The translations under genes and the position numbers were made by a program. Below the pieces are notes generated by a model. That model made no database searches. It was not told the origin of the DNA and saw only the letters and a program-made list of their open reading frames with translations. This document shows positions 54,419 through 63,797 of a stretch of DNA of 64,000 bases, piece after piece (the first letter of the stretch is position 1; the number at the start of each line of letters is the position of its first letter). The DNA is from Chryseobacterium sp. ISL-80 (GTDB lineage Bacteria > Bacillota > Bacilli > Bacillales > Cytobacillaceae), in assembly GCA_018613055.1 (NCBI GenBank), contig JAGGQZ010000015.1, positions 62,001-126,000 of the forward strand, given 5' to 3'.

Positions 54419-55348
54419 TTAATTTTCATCTCCTAAAAACTTCTCCAAAACATCTTTATTTCGATCAAAATCAACCTCCAGCACTTCTCCAACCCCATCA
54501 TAACGTTCATTCTCGAAACTGCCGTCTTCGGGTATGCGGATGGTTTGTATTTCTCCGGTTTCGTTAGTCAGGATGTCTTTTCCGATGGTCAGGAGTGTGG
54601 ATGTTTCAAGATCGGTATCGACATATGAACCTAATAGATCTAACAGTTCGGGGAGCTTGGCCACGCTGTTAAGGGTTATGGCTTCGTCTTTTAATTTTGA
54701 GACTACTTCCTGCTGTCTTTGGACTCGTCCGAAGTCGCTTAACCGATCCTGTCGGAACCGGACATATCCTAATAATTCTTCTCCATGCAGCTGTTGTGTT
54801 CCTTGTTCGAGGGTCATTCCGATTCCATCAGACATTTCATATGGTATGTCTACTTGGATTCCGTTGGGGACGAGGAGGTCGACTGCTTTTACGAAGCCTT
54901 TAAAATCGACGACCGCATAATGATGGATGTCCAGACCCAAATTCATTTTAATCGTTTCCCTGAGTAATTCGGGGCCTCCGAATGAGTAGGCCGCATTTAA
55001 TTTCTGCTGTCCGTGTCCAGGGATGTTCACATACATATCCCTCATAAGCGAGATTAGTTTTACCTTATGCGTTTGTGGGTTGTAATGGGCAACCATGATG
55101 GAATCTGTCCGCGCTGCTTTTTCTCCCCGAGAGTCACTGCCTAGTAATAGAACATTCACTTCCTCTTGGGTATTCTTCTCTCCTTGAAACGATTCTGCTT
55201 CGGCCTTTTTAAATGGTTGATTGAATGCTTGATAAGTTCCTTCTATGTACTGATATATGGTAAAAAGACCAACAGTAAAGATCGCAAGGATCAGCAGGGC
55301 GCCAATCACTCGTCCCCACCGGATTTTTCTGCATCTTTTTTTCGTCAC
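54419..55348 (-). CDS. LytR-CpsA-Psr (LCP) family wall-polymer ligase
   Basis: LCP proteins attach teichoic acids and polysaccharides to peptidoglycan. The 309-residue protein has a short basic N-terminus, one membrane helix (VIGALLILAIFTVGLFTIY, 14-32) and an external domain with LLLGSDSRGEKAARTDSIM (~67-85), SLMRDMYVNIPGHG (~98-111) and GYVRFRQDRLSDFGRVQRQQ (~190-209). The conserved Asp and Arg residues that bind the polyprenyl pyrophosphate are present. Confidence 0.93.
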   Translation of the reverse strand: MTKKRCRKIRWGRVIGALLILAIFTVGLFTIYQYIEGTYQAFNQPFKKAEAESFQGEKNTQEEVNVLLLGSDSRGEKAARTDSIMVAHYNPQTHKVKLISLMRDMYVNIPGHGQQKLNAAYSFGGPELLRETIKMNLGLDIHHYAVVDFKGFVKAVDLLVPNGIQVDIPYEMSDGIGMTLEQGTQQLHGEELLGYVRFRQDRLSDFGRVQRQQEVVSKLKDEAITLNSVAKLPELLDLLGSYVDTDLETSTLLTIGKDILTNETGEIQTIRIPEDGSFENERYDGVGEVLEVDFDRNKDVLEKFLGDEN

Positions 55349-55517
55349 TTTAACACCACCCGGGTTGAACTTTCTCTTTTTACCAGAAGTGCCATTATCC
55401 CATAAAAAGATTTCAGTTAGTGAAAGATTAGGTTACAGTTGTTTGAAATTCTGTTAACAATTTTGATGGTGAAAAGGATTAATGCTGCAACGTAATAAAG
55501 AAATTTTGAAAAATCTA

Positions 55518-55546
55518 TTGAATTTAGAAAATTCTTTTACTATAAT
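55518..55546 (+). promoter_or_regulatory. Promoter of the Lrp-dpp operon
   Basis: TTGAAT (55518-55523) and TATAAT (55541-55546) are 17 bp apart. A near palindrome GTAATTCCTTATTAC follows (about 55551-55565) and could bind the adjacent Lrp-type regulator; this is inference. Confidence 0.75.
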
Positions 55547-55670
55547 ACATAGTAATTCCTTATTACGATACTCAATTAACGAAAGAAATACTAAAACAAA
55601 TATCTATATCATACAAAAGTACTAAAAAAGATAAAATAAAAACAAACTATTACCGAAAGGAGGATAAGTT

Positions 55671-56117
55671 TTGAAATACGAAATAGATGAAATGGACAGG
55701 GGAATTATCAAACACTTAGCTAATGATGGAAGAATGTCTTTTTCTGAAATAGCCGCCAATCTTAATGTCACAGAAAAGACAGTCAGGCTCCGGTACAAAA
55801 ACCTAAAGGACAACGGAATCCTTAATGTGGTAGGAGTCGTTAACCCTGTAGCGATTGGGATCAAAGCAGGAGCAATTATACTTTTAAAGGTTCAGCCGCA
55901 AAAGATCCAGGAAGCAATCAATTCCTTAAAGGAGTTCAGAGAAATACGCTATATTACCTTGACGTCTGGACCGTACCCGCTATTGGTACAAATCGCAGTG
56001 CCAACTCAGGATGATATAAACGAAATCCTTCTTAAAATAAACGAGCTTCCTTCTATCCTGGAAATGAACAGCATTATCCAACTGGATGTTTACAAAAATT
56101 CTTATGAATACTACTAA
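55671..56117 (+). CDS. Lrp/AsnC family transcriptional regulator
   Basis: The 148-residue protein starts at TTG 55671 behind AAAGGAGGAT. An N-terminal winged helix (EMDRGIIKHLANDGRMSFSEIAANLNVTEKTVRLRYKNLKDNGIL) is followed by a RAM effector-binding domain (GIKAGAIILLKVQPQ...REIRYITLTSGPYPLLVQIAVP). It probably controls the downstream peptide-use operon in response to an amino acid. Confidence 0.92.
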   Translation: MKYEIDEMDRGIIKHLANDGRMSFSEIAANLNVTEKTVRLRYKNLKDNGILNVVGVVNPVAIGIKAGAIILLKVQPQKIQEAINSLKEFREIRYITLTSGPYPLLVQIAVPTQDDINEILLKINELPSILEMNSIIQLDVYKNSYEYY

Positions 56118-56131
56118 GGGGGGCAAGAACA

Positions 56132-57193
56132 ATGCTTGATTTGTTAAAAACACTGACAGGTCTCTCGGGACCATGCGGATATGAACATTCCGTATCCTAT
56201 TTTTTAAAAGAGTACCTTGAGGAACGGACTGATGAGGTCAGCATTGACCCAATTGGAAATGTCATCGCCAGGAAAAAAGGGGACAAGCCTGGGCCGACAG
56301 TTATTTTAACAGCGCATATTGATGAAGTTGGTTTCATGGTTAAAAAGATCGAGGAAAACGGGCTGTTGAGATTTGAAAAACTCGGCGGGAATGATGACCG
56401 GACCCTTCTGGCACAACCGGTAACGGTAATGGGGAGCCAGGGATTGTTACCTGGGTTGATCGGGACAATGTCTGCGCATTATGTGAAGTTTGACGACCCT
56501 TCAAAACTTAGAAAACATCAGCAGCTTTATATTGATATTGGTGCTTCTTCAAGGCAGGAAGTACTCGAAATGGGAGTCGAGATCGGAACGCCGGTCACAT
56601 GGGGAAGCGAATTCGTTGTCTTTGGACCTGAGTCAGCACCAAGAGTAAGAGCGAAATCGTTGGATGACAGAGCAGGGGTTGCCGTTCTGCTGCAGGCACT
56701 GGAAGAAATCAAGACAGAAAGCTTTGCTGGTGAGTTGGTATTCCTCTTCGCGGTACAGGAAGAAGTAGGGCTTAGGGGAGCAAAGACAGCTTCCGAACAT
56801 ATTACAGCAGATGCAGCGATTGCGGTCGATACGACAGCTGTCAGCGATACCCCGGAAGAGACAATGGATCAAAGCTTAGGCCTTGGAAGAGGTACAGGAA
56901 TCAAGGTGATGGACTTCAGTCTGATCGTACATAAAACAATGAAAGAGACACTCGTGAATCTGGCAAAAGAACAAAACATTCCTTACCAGCTTGAAGTTTT
57001 CCCTGGGATCGGGACAGACGGCGGAGCAGTCAATTATGCCAACAAAGGGATTCCAACAGGTGTCCTTTCCGTTCCTTCTCGTTACGCCCATTCACCTGTT
57101 GAAGTGGTGGATATGGGAGATCTTGAGGCAACAAAAGACTTGTTAAAGGCCTTTGTTTTGAATCTATCAGAAGAGCAGAGTTTTGAATTTTAA
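56132..57193 (+). CDS. M42 family aminopeptidase
   Basis: This 353-residue cocatalytic metallopeptidase (FrvX/YsdC-like) has His62 and Asp64 in TAHIDEVGF, Asp in KSLDDRAG (~175), Glu-Glu in AVQEEVGLRGA (~210) and His in RYAHSPVEVV near 315. M42 enzymes trim N-terminal residues from peptides as tetrahedral dodecamers. It lies in the same transcription unit as dpp, consistent with cleavage of imported peptides. Confidence 0.92.
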   Translation: MLDLLKTLTGLSGPCGYEHSVSYFLKEYLEERTDEVSIDPIGNVIARKKGDKPGPTVILTAHIDEVGFMVKKIEENGLLRFEKLGGNDDRTLLAQPVTVMGSQGLLPGLIGTMSAHYVKFDDPSKLRKHQQLYIDIGASSRQEVLEMGVEIGTPVTWGSEFVVFGPESAPRVRAKSLDDRAGVAVLLQALEEIKTESFAGELVFLFAVQEEVGLRGAKTASEHITADAAIAVDTTAVSDTPEETMDQSLGLGRGTGIKVMDFSLIVHKTMKETLVNLAKEQNIPYQLEVFPGIGTDGGAVNYANKGIPTGVLSVPSRYAHSPVEVVDMGDLEATKDLLKAFVLNLSEEQSFEF

Positions 57194-57258
57194 TAGAAAT
57201 ATAGCATTCATTTAACTTAAGTTATCGAAAAATTTGAAAATGGGGAGAGATTTAGAAT

Positions 57259-58110
57259 ATGAAGATATTTATTTCGGCAGATATGGAAGGCATTTCAGGT
57301 GTTGCAACGAACCAGCAGTTAAAAACTCCGTCCGAATATCAGCGTTTCCGTAAACTGATGACGGCTGATGTGAATGCAGCCATCGAAGGGGCTTTTAATG
57401 GCGGTGCCACGGAAATTGTCGTCGCAGATGGACACGGAAATATGTCAAATATCATCATCGAGGAACTGGATACACGCGCACGTTTGGTTTCCGGAAGCAA
57501 TCGGGTCATGTGCCAGCTTGAAGGATTGGATGAGTCATTCAATGGCATCATGTTTGTCGGCCACCATGGACGCGAAGGCGGTTCAGATGTAACAGTCATC
57601 AGCCACACTTTGGCCGGGATCTGTGTCGAGGAAATGAAGGTTAACGGGAAAGTGGTAGGAGAGACGGAATTGAATTCCTATGTTGCTGGTTCCTTTGGCG
57701 TTCCTCCACTCTTCATCAGCGGAGACGACGCTTATGTAAGAGAAGTGCAGGAAACTCTTCCTGAAGTGGAAGGTGCGGTAACCAAAAGAGCTGTTGACCG
57801 TTTTGCTGCCGAATTGCTTCATCCAGAAGCTGCCCGTGCAGAAATACGTACAAAGGCAGAAGCAGCTGTTAAAAAAGCAAAGCAGGCGAAGCCTTTCACA
57901 GTTGCAGAGGGCCCTGTTACTTTTGATCTTAAGCTGAAAGGGCCGCAGCAGGCAAAAATGACAACGACATTGCCAACTGTAGAACTGACTGGTCCAAAGA
58001 GCATTCGCTTTACCTGCGATGATATGGTTACGGCTTATAAGCATATGTGGGGCTGCGTCATTATTGCCATGACTGCCACAAATGGAGTTCTTGGTTCAGT
58101 AAATGCTTAA
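57259..58110 (+). CDS. dppA: D-aminopeptidase DppA (M55)
   Basis: The 283-residue protein is a zinc D-aminopeptidase that releases D-Ala from cell-wall peptides. Asp8 and Glu10 (ISADMEGISG), His59 (ADGHGNM), His102-103 (GHHGREGG), His115 and Glu135 (VVGETELN) fit the metal and catalytic set of DppA. GGGGAGAGA precedes the start. It opens the dpp operon as in B. subtilis. Confidence 0.94.
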   Translation: MKIFISADMEGISGVATNQQLKTPSEYQRFRKLMTADVNAAIEGAFNGGATEIVVADGHGNMSNIIIEELDTRARLVSGSNRVMCQLEGLDESFNGIMFVGHHGREGGSDVTVISHTLAGICVEEMKVNGKVVGETELNSYVAGSFGVPPLFISGDDAYVREVQETLPEVEGAVTKRAVDRFAAELLHPEAARAEIRTKAEAAVKKAKQAKPFTVAEGPVTFDLKLKGPQQAKMTTTLPTVELTGPKSIRFTCDDMVTAYKHMWGCVIIAMTATNGVLGSVNA

Positions 58111-58135
58111 ATCTTAAAATAACGAGGTGAATGGA

Positions 58136-59062
58136 ATGTACATAATCAAAAGGCTGTTAACGATGCTTTTGACCATCTGGGTCATCATTACGTTAACATT
58201 TGTCATCATGAAATTTATCCCTGGGGATCCATTCGCGTCGGATGCAGATGTTCTGCCGGAGGAAGTCCTGCAAAATATTCGGGCAAAGTACAATCTTGAT
58301 GAGCCGCTTCCTGTGCAATATGCCCTTTATATGAAAAATCTCATGATGTTAGATCTAGGTCCATCTATAAAATCTCAAACACGGTCAGTAAATGATATCA
58401 TCCTTGATGGCATGCCGGCATCCGCCACTCTTGGGATCCAGGCACTCACTATCGCTATGTTTTTTGGGCTGATCCTTGGAATAATTGCAGCGTTAAATCA
58501 CAACAAACCGCTGGACTTTTTTGCAATGATGATAGCCATTATTGGGATTTCAGTGCCAAGCTTTATCTTGGCGCCGCTTTTGATTAAATATTTCGCTGTG
58601 GAATGGCGCTTGCTGCCGGTAGCGTCATGGGGAAGCTTCCAGCATAGTGTTCTGCCGTCTTTGGCATTAGCTGCTTCCCCGATGGCTGTCATTGCACGCT
58701 TTATGCGATCTAGCATGATAGACGTCATGAACCAAAATTACATTAAGACTGCCAATGCAAAAGGATTATCTACCGTACAGTTAGTCATCAAGCATGGAAT
58801 CCGCAATGCCATTCTTCCAGTAATCACGTTCATCGGGCCGCTGGCAGTCGTGTTGATTACAGGTACATTTGTTATTGAAAAGATATTTGCGATTCCTGGC
58901 CTGGGAAAATATTTCGTAGATAGCATCTTTAACCGGGATTATCCAGTCATCATGGGAACAACGATCTTCTTCAGTACCATTCTTGTTGTGATCCTGTTCT
59001 TGATTGATATTTCATACCGACTGATTGATCCAAGAATTAAATTGACAAGCGGGGGGAAATAG
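58136..59062 (+). CDS. dppB: Dipeptide ABC transporter permease DppB
   Basis: GAGGTGAATGG favours ATG 58136 over GTG 58127; 308 residues. Six membrane helices and the permease EAA loop region (NYIKTANAKGLSTVQLVIKHGIRNAILPVI, ~205-235) identify it as the first peptide permease. Its PDPFASDADVLPEEVLQNIRAKYNLDEPLPVQY segment is typical of DppB/OppB. It is followed by dppC after one base. Confidence 0.94.
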   Translation: MYIIKRLLTMLLTIWVIITLTFVIMKFIPGDPFASDADVLPEEVLQNIRAKYNLDEPLPVQYALYMKNLMMLDLGPSIKSQTRSVNDIILDGMPASATLGIQALTIAMFFGLILGIIAALNHNKPLDFFAMMIAIIGISVPSFILAPLLIKYFAVEWRLLPVASWGSFQHSVLPSLALAASPMAVIARFMRSSMIDVMNQNYIKTANAKGLSTVQLVIKHGIRNAILPVITFIGPLAVVLITGTFVIEKIFAIPGLGKYFVDSIFNRDYPVIMGTTIFFSTILVVILFLIDISYRLIDPRIKLTSGGK

Positions 59063-59063
59063 C

Positions 59064-60008
59064 ATGCAGCCTAAACAACTTGACAGCAAATTATTCGTAC
59101 CCGTTTCTCCAGAAAAGAAAGTTCTCGATCCCATCCAGCGCCCATCACTGAGCGTATGGAAGGAAACACTTATTAATATCATGAAAAACAAACTGGCAAT
59201 TCTCGGTTTGTCTCTTCTTTTAGTGATTGTGTTCTTCGCGCTCTTTGGACCGAAAATGGTTCCTTACAGTCCATCCGACCAGGATTTAATGAAGGGAAAT
59301 ATTGCACCGTCCAACTCTCACTGGTTCGGAACAGATGACCTTGGACGCGATATGTGGTCCCGTACCTGGTATGGTGCCAGGGTCTCCCTGACAATCGGGT
59401 TTATTGCCGCATTGATTGACCTGATCCTGGGCGTCACCATTGGAGGAATTGCAGGTTATATGGCTGGACGCAGCAAAAAAGGCGACCGAGTCGATAACGC
59501 CATCATGAGAGTTATCGAAATTCTTTACGGAATTCCTTACCTTTTAATCGTCATTTTGCTGATGGTCATCATGGATCCTGGTGTTACATCGATCATTATT
59601 GCTCTGTCCGTTACAGGGTGGGTGAGTATGGCCCGTATTACCAGGGGACAAATCTTGCAGCTGAAATCGCAGGAATATGTTATGGCTGCAGAAAAGCTGG
59701 GAACTTCCCATGCGAAAATCATCCTTCGCCACCTGCTGCCAAACGCGCTGGGAATCATCATCGTTAATCTGACATTCACGATTCCGCAGGCAATCTTCGC
59801 AGAATCGTTCCTGAGCTTCCTTGGGCTTGGTGTACAGGCACCATTTGCAAGCTGGGGCACGATGGCAAACGATGCACTTGGAGTCATTTTGAGCGGCCAG
59901 TGGTGGAGGCTGTTCTTCCCTGGGTTCATGATCTCCCTGACGATGTTTGCCTTTAATGCCTTTGGAGACGGACTTCAGGATGCATTGGATCCTAGGAATC
60001 GGAAATAG
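59064..60008 (+). CDS. dppC: Dipeptide ABC transporter permease DppC
   Basis: The 314-residue protein has the OppC N-terminal extension (KQLDSKLFVPVSPEKKVLDPIQRPSLSVWKE), FGTDDLGRDMWSR as the DppC signature, and an EAA loop (YVMAAEKLGTSHAKIILRHLLPNALG). It forms the heterodimeric channel with DppB. Confidence 0.94.
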   Translation: MQPKQLDSKLFVPVSPEKKVLDPIQRPSLSVWKETLINIMKNKLAILGLSLLLVIVFFALFGPKMVPYSPSDQDLMKGNIAPSNSHWFGTDDLGRDMWSRTWYGARVSLTIGFIAALIDLILGVTIGGIAGYMAGRSKKGDRVDNAIMRVIEILYGIPYLLIVILLMVIMDPGVTSIIIALSVTGWVSMARITRGQILQLKSQEYVMAAEKLGTSHAKIILRHLLPNALGIIIVNLTFTIPQAIFAESFLSFLGLGVQAPFASWGTMANDALGVILSGQWWRLFFPGFMISLTMFAFNAFGDGLQDALDPRNRK

Positions 60009-60020
60009 GAGGGAACAACT

Positions 60021-61040
60021 GTGAGTCACTTACTAGAAGTAAACAACCTCGAAGTGAATTTTAAAACATACGGCGGTGAGGTAAAGGCAGTCCGCAATGT
60101 TTCCTTCCATGTGGATAAAGGGGAAATTGTCGCCATTGTTGGTGAAAGTGGAAGCGGAAAGAGCGTGACTGTACAAACCTTAATGGGGCTGATCCCAACA
60201 CCGCCCGGAATCATTAAAAACGGAGAAGTGCTTTTCGATGGAAAGGATCTTTTAAAACTATCAAAACGGGCCATGCAAAAAGTGAAAGGTTCAAAGATTA
60301 GTATGATCTTTCAGGATCCAATGACATCACTCAATCCAACGATGAAAATTGGAAAACAAATTGAAGAGGGATTGCTTGTCCATCAAAACATGAATAAACC
60401 GGAAGCGAAAAAGCGCGCGATCGAAATGATCCGTCTTGTCGGAATCCCGAACCCTGAAGAACGTTATAACCAGTACCCGCATGAATTTAGCGGCGGCATG
60501 AGGCAGAGGGCAATGATTGCGATTGCCCTGGCCTGCAATCCGGAGCTGTTAATCGCTGATGAACCAACGACAGCTCTGGATGTGACAATCCAGGCACAGG
60601 TTCTTGATCTGATGAGGGACCTGAAGGAAAAAACCGATACGGCCATTATCCTGATTACGCATGATTTGGGTGTTGTGGCAGAAACAGCTGAACGAGTGAT
60701 TGTCATGTATGCAGGAATGATGGTGGAGAGCGGTACGGTCCATGAACTTTTCGAAAACCCGCGCCATCCTTATACGTGGGGATTGATGGAATCCGTTCCG
60801 GATCACACAAGCTCTGCAAAAGAGCGGCTTATACCGATTGAAGGAACGCCTCCTGATCTGTTCTCGCCGCCGCCGGGCTGTCCTTTTGCCCCAAGGTGTA
60901 AGTTTGCAATGGAAGTATGTCTTCAGGAAATGCCTCCTGCAATCGAAACAGAGTCAGGGCATTATGCAAGATGCTGGCTGAACGACCCGAGGGCACCGAA
61001 AGTTGAAGATCTTGTCGCTGCAGGGAGGGAAACAACATGA
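60021..61040 (+). CDS. dppD: Dipeptide ABC transporter ATPase DppD
   Basis: GTG 60021 follows AGGAGGG. The 339-residue ATPase has Walker [11 protein letters not shown] (~40-49), Q-loop [13 protein letters not shown], signature FSGGMRQR, Walker [13 protein letters not shown] and the DppD/OppD C-terminal Cys cluster ([17 protein letters not shown]), which may bind an iron-sulfur cluster. Overlaps dppF by four bases. Confidence 0.95.
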   Translation: MSHLLEVNNLEVNFKTYGGEVKAVRNVSFHVDKGEIVAIVGESGSGKSVTVQTLMGLIPTPPGIIKNGEVLFDGKDLLKLSKRAMQKVKGSKISMIFQDPMTSLNPTMKIGKQIEEGLLVHQNMNKPEAKKRAIEMIRLVGIPNPEERYNQYPHEFSGGMRQRAMIAIALACNPELLIADEPTTALDVTIQAQVLDLMRDLKEKTDTAIILITHDLGVVAETAERVIVMYAGMMVESGTVHELFENPRHPYTWGLMESVPDHTSSAKERLIPIEGTPPDLFSPPPGCPFAPRCKFAMEVCLQEMPPAIETESGHYARCWLNDPRAPKVEDLVAAGRETT

Positions 61041-62026
61041 CCGAAGCAACTGTTAAAGAGCCAAAAGCTACAGCTGCCGATACGCTTCTTAAAATAGAAA
61101 ATCTAAAAAAGTATTTCACAATCCAAAAGGACAAGACAGTTAAATCTGTAGATGATATCTCGATTGAAATCAAAAGGGGAGAAACGTTCGGACTTGTGGG
61201 TGAATCCGGAAGCGGCAAATCGACTCTGGGTAAAACCATTGTCGGTCTCCAAGACCCTACAGAAGGAACCATGTTTTATAACGGTGTCGATCTATCCACT
61301 CTGGGCAGGAAGGAGAAAGCAATCGCGAACCGCGAAATGCAAATCATTTTCCAGGATCCGCACGCATCCCTGAACCCAAGGATGAGGGTAGGAGATATCA
61401 TTGCGGAAGGAATCGATGCACATCGTCTTGCCCGCGGGAAAGACAGGCAAAATCGTGTATATGATTTGCTGGAACGAGTCGGCCTTCGTCCAGAGCATGC
61501 AAGAAGATACCCGCATGAATTCAGCGGTGGTCAGCGTCAGCGGATTGGGATAGCGAGAGCACTTGCGGTCAACCCAAAATTCATTGTTGCGGATGAACCC
61601 ATTTCTGCACTCGATGTTTCCATTCAGGCCCAGGTCATCAACCTTATGGAGGACTTGAAGGAGCAGGAGGGGTTAACTTATTTGTTCATCGCCCATGACC
61701 TTGGGATGGTCAAGCATATCAGTGACCGAATCGGTGTCATGTATTTAGGCAAAATGATGGAGCTTGCCAGCAGCAATGACCTGTTTGCTGAACCGCTTCA
61801 CCCATATACTCAGGCTTTAATGTCTGCAATCCCAGTGGCAAAACCAGGCGCCGCAAAAAGGGAGCGAATCGTGCTTCAGGGGGATCCCCCAAGCCCGGTC
61901 AACCCTCCAAGCGGCTGCCGCTTCCGTACAAGATGCCCGCATGCGATGTCCATTTGTGCCGAGGTGATTCCTGATTTCCGGGAAGTCAAAAAGGACCATT
62001 TCGTTGCATGCCATCTATATAACTAA
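61037..62026 (+). CDS. dppF: Dipeptide ABC transporter ATPase DppF
   Basis: The 329-residue second ATPase has [48 protein letters not shown] and the C-terminal PPSGCRFRTRCPHAMSIC cluster. B. subtilis dpp carries one ATPase gene as I recall it, so the paired DppD/DppF set here is the E. coli-like form. It acts with DppD, DppB and DppC. Confidence 0.94.
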   Translation: MTEATVKEPKATAADTLLKIENLKKYFTIQKDKTVKSVDDISIEIKRGETFGLVGESGSGKSTLGKTIVGLQDPTEGTMFYNGVDLSTLGRKEKAIANREMQIIFQDPHASLNPRMRVGDIIAEGIDAHRLARGKDRQNRVYDLLERVGLRPEHARRYPHEFSGGQRQRIGIARALAVNPKFIVADEPISALDVSIQAQVINLMEDLKEQEGLTYLFIAHDLGMVKHISDRIGVMYLGKMMELASSNDLFAEPLHPYTQALMSAIPVAKPGAAKRERIVLQGDPPSPVNPPSGCRFRTRCPHAMSICAEVIPDFREVKKDHFVACHLYN

Positions 62027-62055
62027 CATCTAGACAATTTTGAGGAGGAAAAACA

Positions 62056-63693
62056 ATGAAAAAGCTGCTATCCATGATAGCTGCCCTTATGTTCGTCAGT
62101 TCGGTTTTATCCGGCTGTTACGGCGGAGGCAGCCAAAACGCATCATCAGACTCTGGCTCTAAAGGAAGCACTAAAGACATCAAGCAGGAGCTTGTATTGA
62201 ATGCAATGAGTGAACCGCCAGCGCTTGATCCGGCAATGGCAACAGATACAACTTCCGGTTGGGTGTTGGATCATACGTTCGAAGGTTTGTTCACAAAGGA
62301 CAAGAATGGCAAGCCAGTACTTGGTACTGCAAAAGATGTGAAAGTATCTGAAGACGGCAAGACATACACGTTTACCATCCGTGATGATGCAAAATGGTCT
62401 GATGGTTCACCAGTAACCGCTGAAGATTTTGAGTACAGTTGGAAGCGTACACTTGATCCTGCGACTGGAAGCCAATTCGCTTTCTACCTTTATTATGTGA
62501 AGGGTGCTGAAGATTTCAACAAAGGAAAAGGTTCTGCTGATGATGTTGGTGTAAAGGCAACGGACGACAAGACTTTAGTCGTTGAACTGAATGATCCGCT
62601 TGGCTATTTCAAAGAACTATTAACAATGTGGACTTTCTATCCTGTTAAAAAAGACCTGGTTGAAAACAACAAAGACTGGGCTGCTGGAGCTGAAGGATAT
62701 GTCAGCAACGGTCCTTTCAAAATGACTGCATGGAAGCATGACAGCTCAGTAGTAGTCGAAAAGAACGAACACTACTATGACAACAAAAAGATCAATCTTA
62801 CAAAAGTTACCTGGAAAATGGTTAACGATGCAACTACTTACTATCAAATGTATAAAACAGGTGAACTGGATCTTGTAACAACACTTCCTTCTGATGTAGT
62901 GGAGCAAGAAAAGGAAAACAAAGACTTCAAGAACGTACCTTACTTTGGTACATATATGTACATGTTCAATATCACAAAAGAGCCATTCACGAACGAAAAA
63001 GTACGCCGCGCATTCGCAATGGCAATCAACAGGGATGCCCTGACAAAAAATATCACAAAAGCGGGAGAAACACCTGCCTACGCATTCGTGCCACCTGGTG
63101 TTGAAACGCCTGATGGAGATTTCCGTGAACAAGGCGGCAAGTACTTTAAAGAAGACATGGAAGAAGCGAAAAAGCTTTTAGAAGAAGGAATGGCAGAAGA
63201 AGGCTGGTCCACTCTTCCGGAAGTAACGCTTTTATATAACACTGCTGAAAACCACAAGAAAATTGCAGAAGCTGTCCAGGAAATGTACAAGAAGAATCTT
63301 GGCGTAGACATCAAATTGGCTAACCAGGAATGGAAGACTTATCTTGATACTACTGACCAGGGCAACTTCCAAATGGCTCGGATGGGCTGGATTGGCGTAT
63401 TGCTTGACCCGGCAGTCATCCTTGATTACTTCCTTGGAGACAGCCCGAATAACCGTACTGAGTGGAGAAATGAAAAATACGATAGCCTAATGGAACAGGC
63501 AAAAGCTGAACAGGATCCAGCAAAACACTTTGAATTGCTGCGCCAGGCTGAAGACGTGCTGATGGAAGAACTTCCGTTTGTTCCGGTCTATCATTATACA
63601 AACACATACCTGACATCCCCTAATTTTGAGGGCCTTGTCTACCCATATAACCGTTATCCTAACGTGAAGTGGGCAAAGAAGGTATCTGAGTAA
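62056..63693 (+). CDS. dppE: Peptide-binding lipoprotein DppE
   Basis: The 545-residue substrate-binding protein has a lipoprotein signal with cleavage before Cys21 (SSVLSGCYGG). The class 5 solute-binding signature KDVKVSEDGKTYTFTIRDDAKWSDGSPVTAEDFEYSWKR lies at ~96-132. Residues near GYVSNGPFKMTAWKH are usual in OppA/DppE. AGGAGG precedes the ATG. It completes the transporter; a long hairpin follows. Confidence 0.95.
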   Translation: MKKLLSMIAALMFVSSVLSGCYGGGSQNASSDSGSKGSTKDIKQELVLNAMSEPPALDPAMATDTTSGWVLDHTFEGLFTKDKNGKPVLGTAKDVKVSEDGKTYTFTIRDDAKWSDGSPVTAEDFEYSWKRTLDPATGSQFAFYLYYVKGAEDFNKGKGSADDVGVKATDDKTLVVELNDPLGYFKELLTMWTFYPVKKDLVENNKDWAAGAEGYVSNGPFKMTAWKHDSSVVVEKNEHYYDNKKINLTKVTWKMVNDATTYYQMYKTGELDLVTTLPSDVVEQEKENKDFKNVPYFGTYMYMFNITKEPFTNEKVRRAFAMAINRDALTKNITKAGETPAYAFVPPGVETPDGDFREQGGKYFKEDMEEAKKLLEEGMAEEGWSTLPEVTLLYNTAENHKKIAEAVQEMYKKNLGVDIKLANQEWKTYLDTTDQGNFQMARMGWIGVLLDPAVILDYFLGDSPNNRTEWRNEKYDSLMEQAKAEQDPAKHFELLRQAEDVLMEELPFVPVYHYTNTYLTSPNFEGLVYPYNRYPNVKWAKKVSE

Positions 63694-63730
63694 AACACTG
63701 ACTATGTATATTCCGTAACTATTTTGTGAT

Positions 63731-63777
63731 ATGGCAGGAAAAAGCAGCCCCCTGTTTTTTCCTGCCATACTATTTTA
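63731..63777 (+). terminator. Terminator of the dpp operon
   Basis: ATGGCAGGAAAAA pairs with TTTTTCCTGCCAT, a 13-bp stem across 12 bases, but the following T-tract is weak (ACTATTTTA). Confidence 0.75.
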
Positions 63778-63797
63778 GCGAATAAGGAGGATGACAA

